This document shows positions 60,401-60,602 of a stretch of DNA of 60,602 nucleotides, piece by piece. Source of the DNA: Clostridia bacterium (GTDB taxonomy: Bacteria > Bacillota > Clostridia > Christensenellales > CAG-138); assembly GCA_030533005.1 (NCBI GenBank), contig JAUNJX010000004.1, positions 22,841-83,442 of the forward strand. The letters are read 5' to 3'. How positions within the stretch are numbered: position 1 is the first letter of the stretch; the number at the start of each line of letters is the position of its first letter. The position numbers were made by a program, and so were the translations under genes. The notes under the pieces were generated by a model that was given only the letters and a program-made list of their open reading frames with translations, was not told the origin of the DNA and searched no databases.

Positions 60401-60573
60401 ACCTTGGGCAATTCGCTTCCGTTTTGCGCGGGCGGCGCCGCTTCGGGCGCCGCAGCCTCCGGCGCGGGCTGCGCCTGCGTCGCCTCCGGCTCGCTTACGG
60501 GCGCGGCCGTGCAGCCGGCAAGCAGCGCGAGCGTTAGTATCAGGCAAAGTATGCTGCGTAAATTCTTTTTCAA
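57487..60573 (-). CDS. M16C-family zinc metallopeptidase lipoprotein
   Basis: A 1028-residue insulinase-type peptidase on the outer membrane face. Lipoprotein signal with LLAGC (Cys21), an Ala/Pro/Glu tether to about residue 50, then four M16 modules. The HxxEH site is H120, E123 and H124 (HVFEH), with the distal ligand E220 in VYSEMQGA. It resembles presequence-type peptidases that degrade short peptides. The start is TTG 60573 with AGGAGG upstream. Unrelated to the pectin genes. Confidence 0.93.
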   Translation of the reverse strand: MKKNLRSILCLILTLALLAGCTAAPVSEPEATQAQPAPEAAAPEAAPPAQNGSELPKVGDVLSGFTVLDIVPMKALSATGVFFEHEKSGAKLLYLANEDTNRSFDIAFRTPALDDKGKPHVFEHITICGSQKYQDANLFFPFIYQTYNTFVNALTFHGMTTYPVASLSEAQLMTMMDYYLSGVFEPLLYTEPKLAQREAWRYELTSADADMNIAGTVYSEMQGALTLPMLAMDNNMATLYAGSTTAHDSGGIPEHIRTLSYEELVEFHDAYYHPSNALITLYGDMDIAHVLEFIDGEYLSAFDKKEIEVDFGKVEPLTETQYAEYEVAVEQNAPTENASEIYYSFALNDADLYDTISMLVLVNVLTQESSPVMRSIREKLPEAQISGKVDFDSPSAPYLAITAKGVDPEDRDAFVSAVEEGLKTLAAEGVSKDALESVLAINKLSLLTTTEDTDLGVDASLNIALAWVYFDTVYFYPTYEKVLDEMNVESAQSLIAQYITENLHRAVSVTKPVAGLAEKNEAALSKELEEKKAAMSQSEIDALVQSSNEFIAWGNAGASDEVVSRLANMEVADLPEELRHYDVTDETADGVRYMSVVADVSDVFSGTVLLDGSTIPVEQLQDVQLYLYLLGELDTESHSKEELSTLMTRYLSSFSAKLDASAGYKDADGYYAASLSWLGLGENAQASTALLNELLTQTNLSDTQTIQNLLTRWSSDFVTGLDDNVLNVQLNRLAAMFNDYAAYTTYVTDYAFYAYEQEMIALAANDPEALTQRLEAARALLLNRAGATVLCAGSADAIAAYRAQITDILAGMGNATREKADYASLRIPKRNEGVVNNSTVHMNVLLSAYDGYTGKDNIITSLIDDDYMLPQLRNALGAYGAYASLGHTASILYTYRDPNLAGTYDIFAALPAYLREGTVTQEMVDSYLIGGYTSLSRPAGLLSGAIRAMTDKLTGVSEETRLQWMKDAKATTAADVIATAEVWESMQQNGVRSCSGTESALLEDKDLFDVLVYPDGTVEEITELKEAA

Positions 60574-60602
60574 TTTGTTTTCCTCCTAAGTATCCGTTAG
60601 TA

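Noticed and set aside
1-60602. CRISPR arrays, tRNA or rRNA genes, prophage
   Set aside because: No regularly spaced repeats, no cloverleaf or rRNA stretches and no phage structural genes were recognised while reading the window.

Overview
The window is a GC-rich stretch of a low-redox, anaerobic Gram-positive chromosome, most likely a gut member of the Clostridia (class-level inference only). The reasons are: strong AGGAGG-type ribosome-binding sites almost everywhere, several TTG and GTG starts, a complete Rnf complex, a clostridial-style feoA-feoA-feoB cluster with a Cys-rich FeoB partner, KtrAB potassium uptake, LytTR/DUF3021, and a Gram-positive type pectin utilisation locus with Lpl-type ABC transport. 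No rRNA, tRNA, CRISPR array, phage or complete insertion sequence was seen.

Left part (1-8000): members of an unrecognised exported or lipoprotein family (one cut by the window edge, one complete, one truncated to its signal peptide) and a small secreted protein lie in front of a seven-gene Rnf operon with a good sigma-A promoter. The operon order is G-C-D-E-A-B-rseC, with rnfG at the front instead of between D and E. Middle-left (8000-22300): scattered housekeeping and accessory genes. They include acetyltransferases, a CDF-like membrane protein, a phytol/polyprenol-kinase-like protein, an Fe-alcohol dehydrogenase followed by a TIGR04076 protein and a tocopherol-cyclase-like protein, and an SDR gene remnant beside a perfect hairpin. 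They also include a flavodoxin lipoprotein, a zinc macrodomain, a LysR/DMT exporter divergon, KtrBA, a C69 dipeptidase and an isochorismatase-fold hydrolase.

Middle (22300-31260): an iron-uptake operon feoA-feoA-feoB-Cys-rich protein with the same 18-nt operator sequence in front of the first feoA and again in front of feoB; LytTR-DUF3021; a TraX-like membrane protein; an ArsR-CobW-thioredoxin operon with an operator on its -10; and a radical SAM/TetR operon with two 16-bp palindromes in and just after a consensus promoter.

31260-36525 holds the most unusual element: a tandemly duplicated module of two convergent genes. Each copy has a small secreted protein on the + strand and a Cys-containing secreted protein of about 527 residues on the - strand. 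I recognise neither family. The large partner, its promoter and the shared hairpin are strongly conserved between copies. The small partner keeps its promoter and signal peptide but has a largely different mature part.

36500-38700: kynureninase and a HpcH/HpaI-type aldolase. 38860-57240 is a pectin/homogalacturonan utilisation locus: GH28, GH105, a CE-type esterase, CE8 pectinesterase, GH4 alpha-galacturonidase, an Lpl-type ABC importer (lipoprotein, two permeases), two separate MsmK/UgpC-type ATPases, KduI, KduD, a TIM-barrel epimerase, an AraC regulator and five small unrecognised membrane proteins interleaved with the transporter genes. A 14-nt motif (ACGATTCGGATAT plus one base), found in front of the GH4-araC, kduD and epimerase-kduI-ATPase units, is a likely binding site for the local AraC protein. 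The window ends with an M16C-type lipoprotein peptidase.
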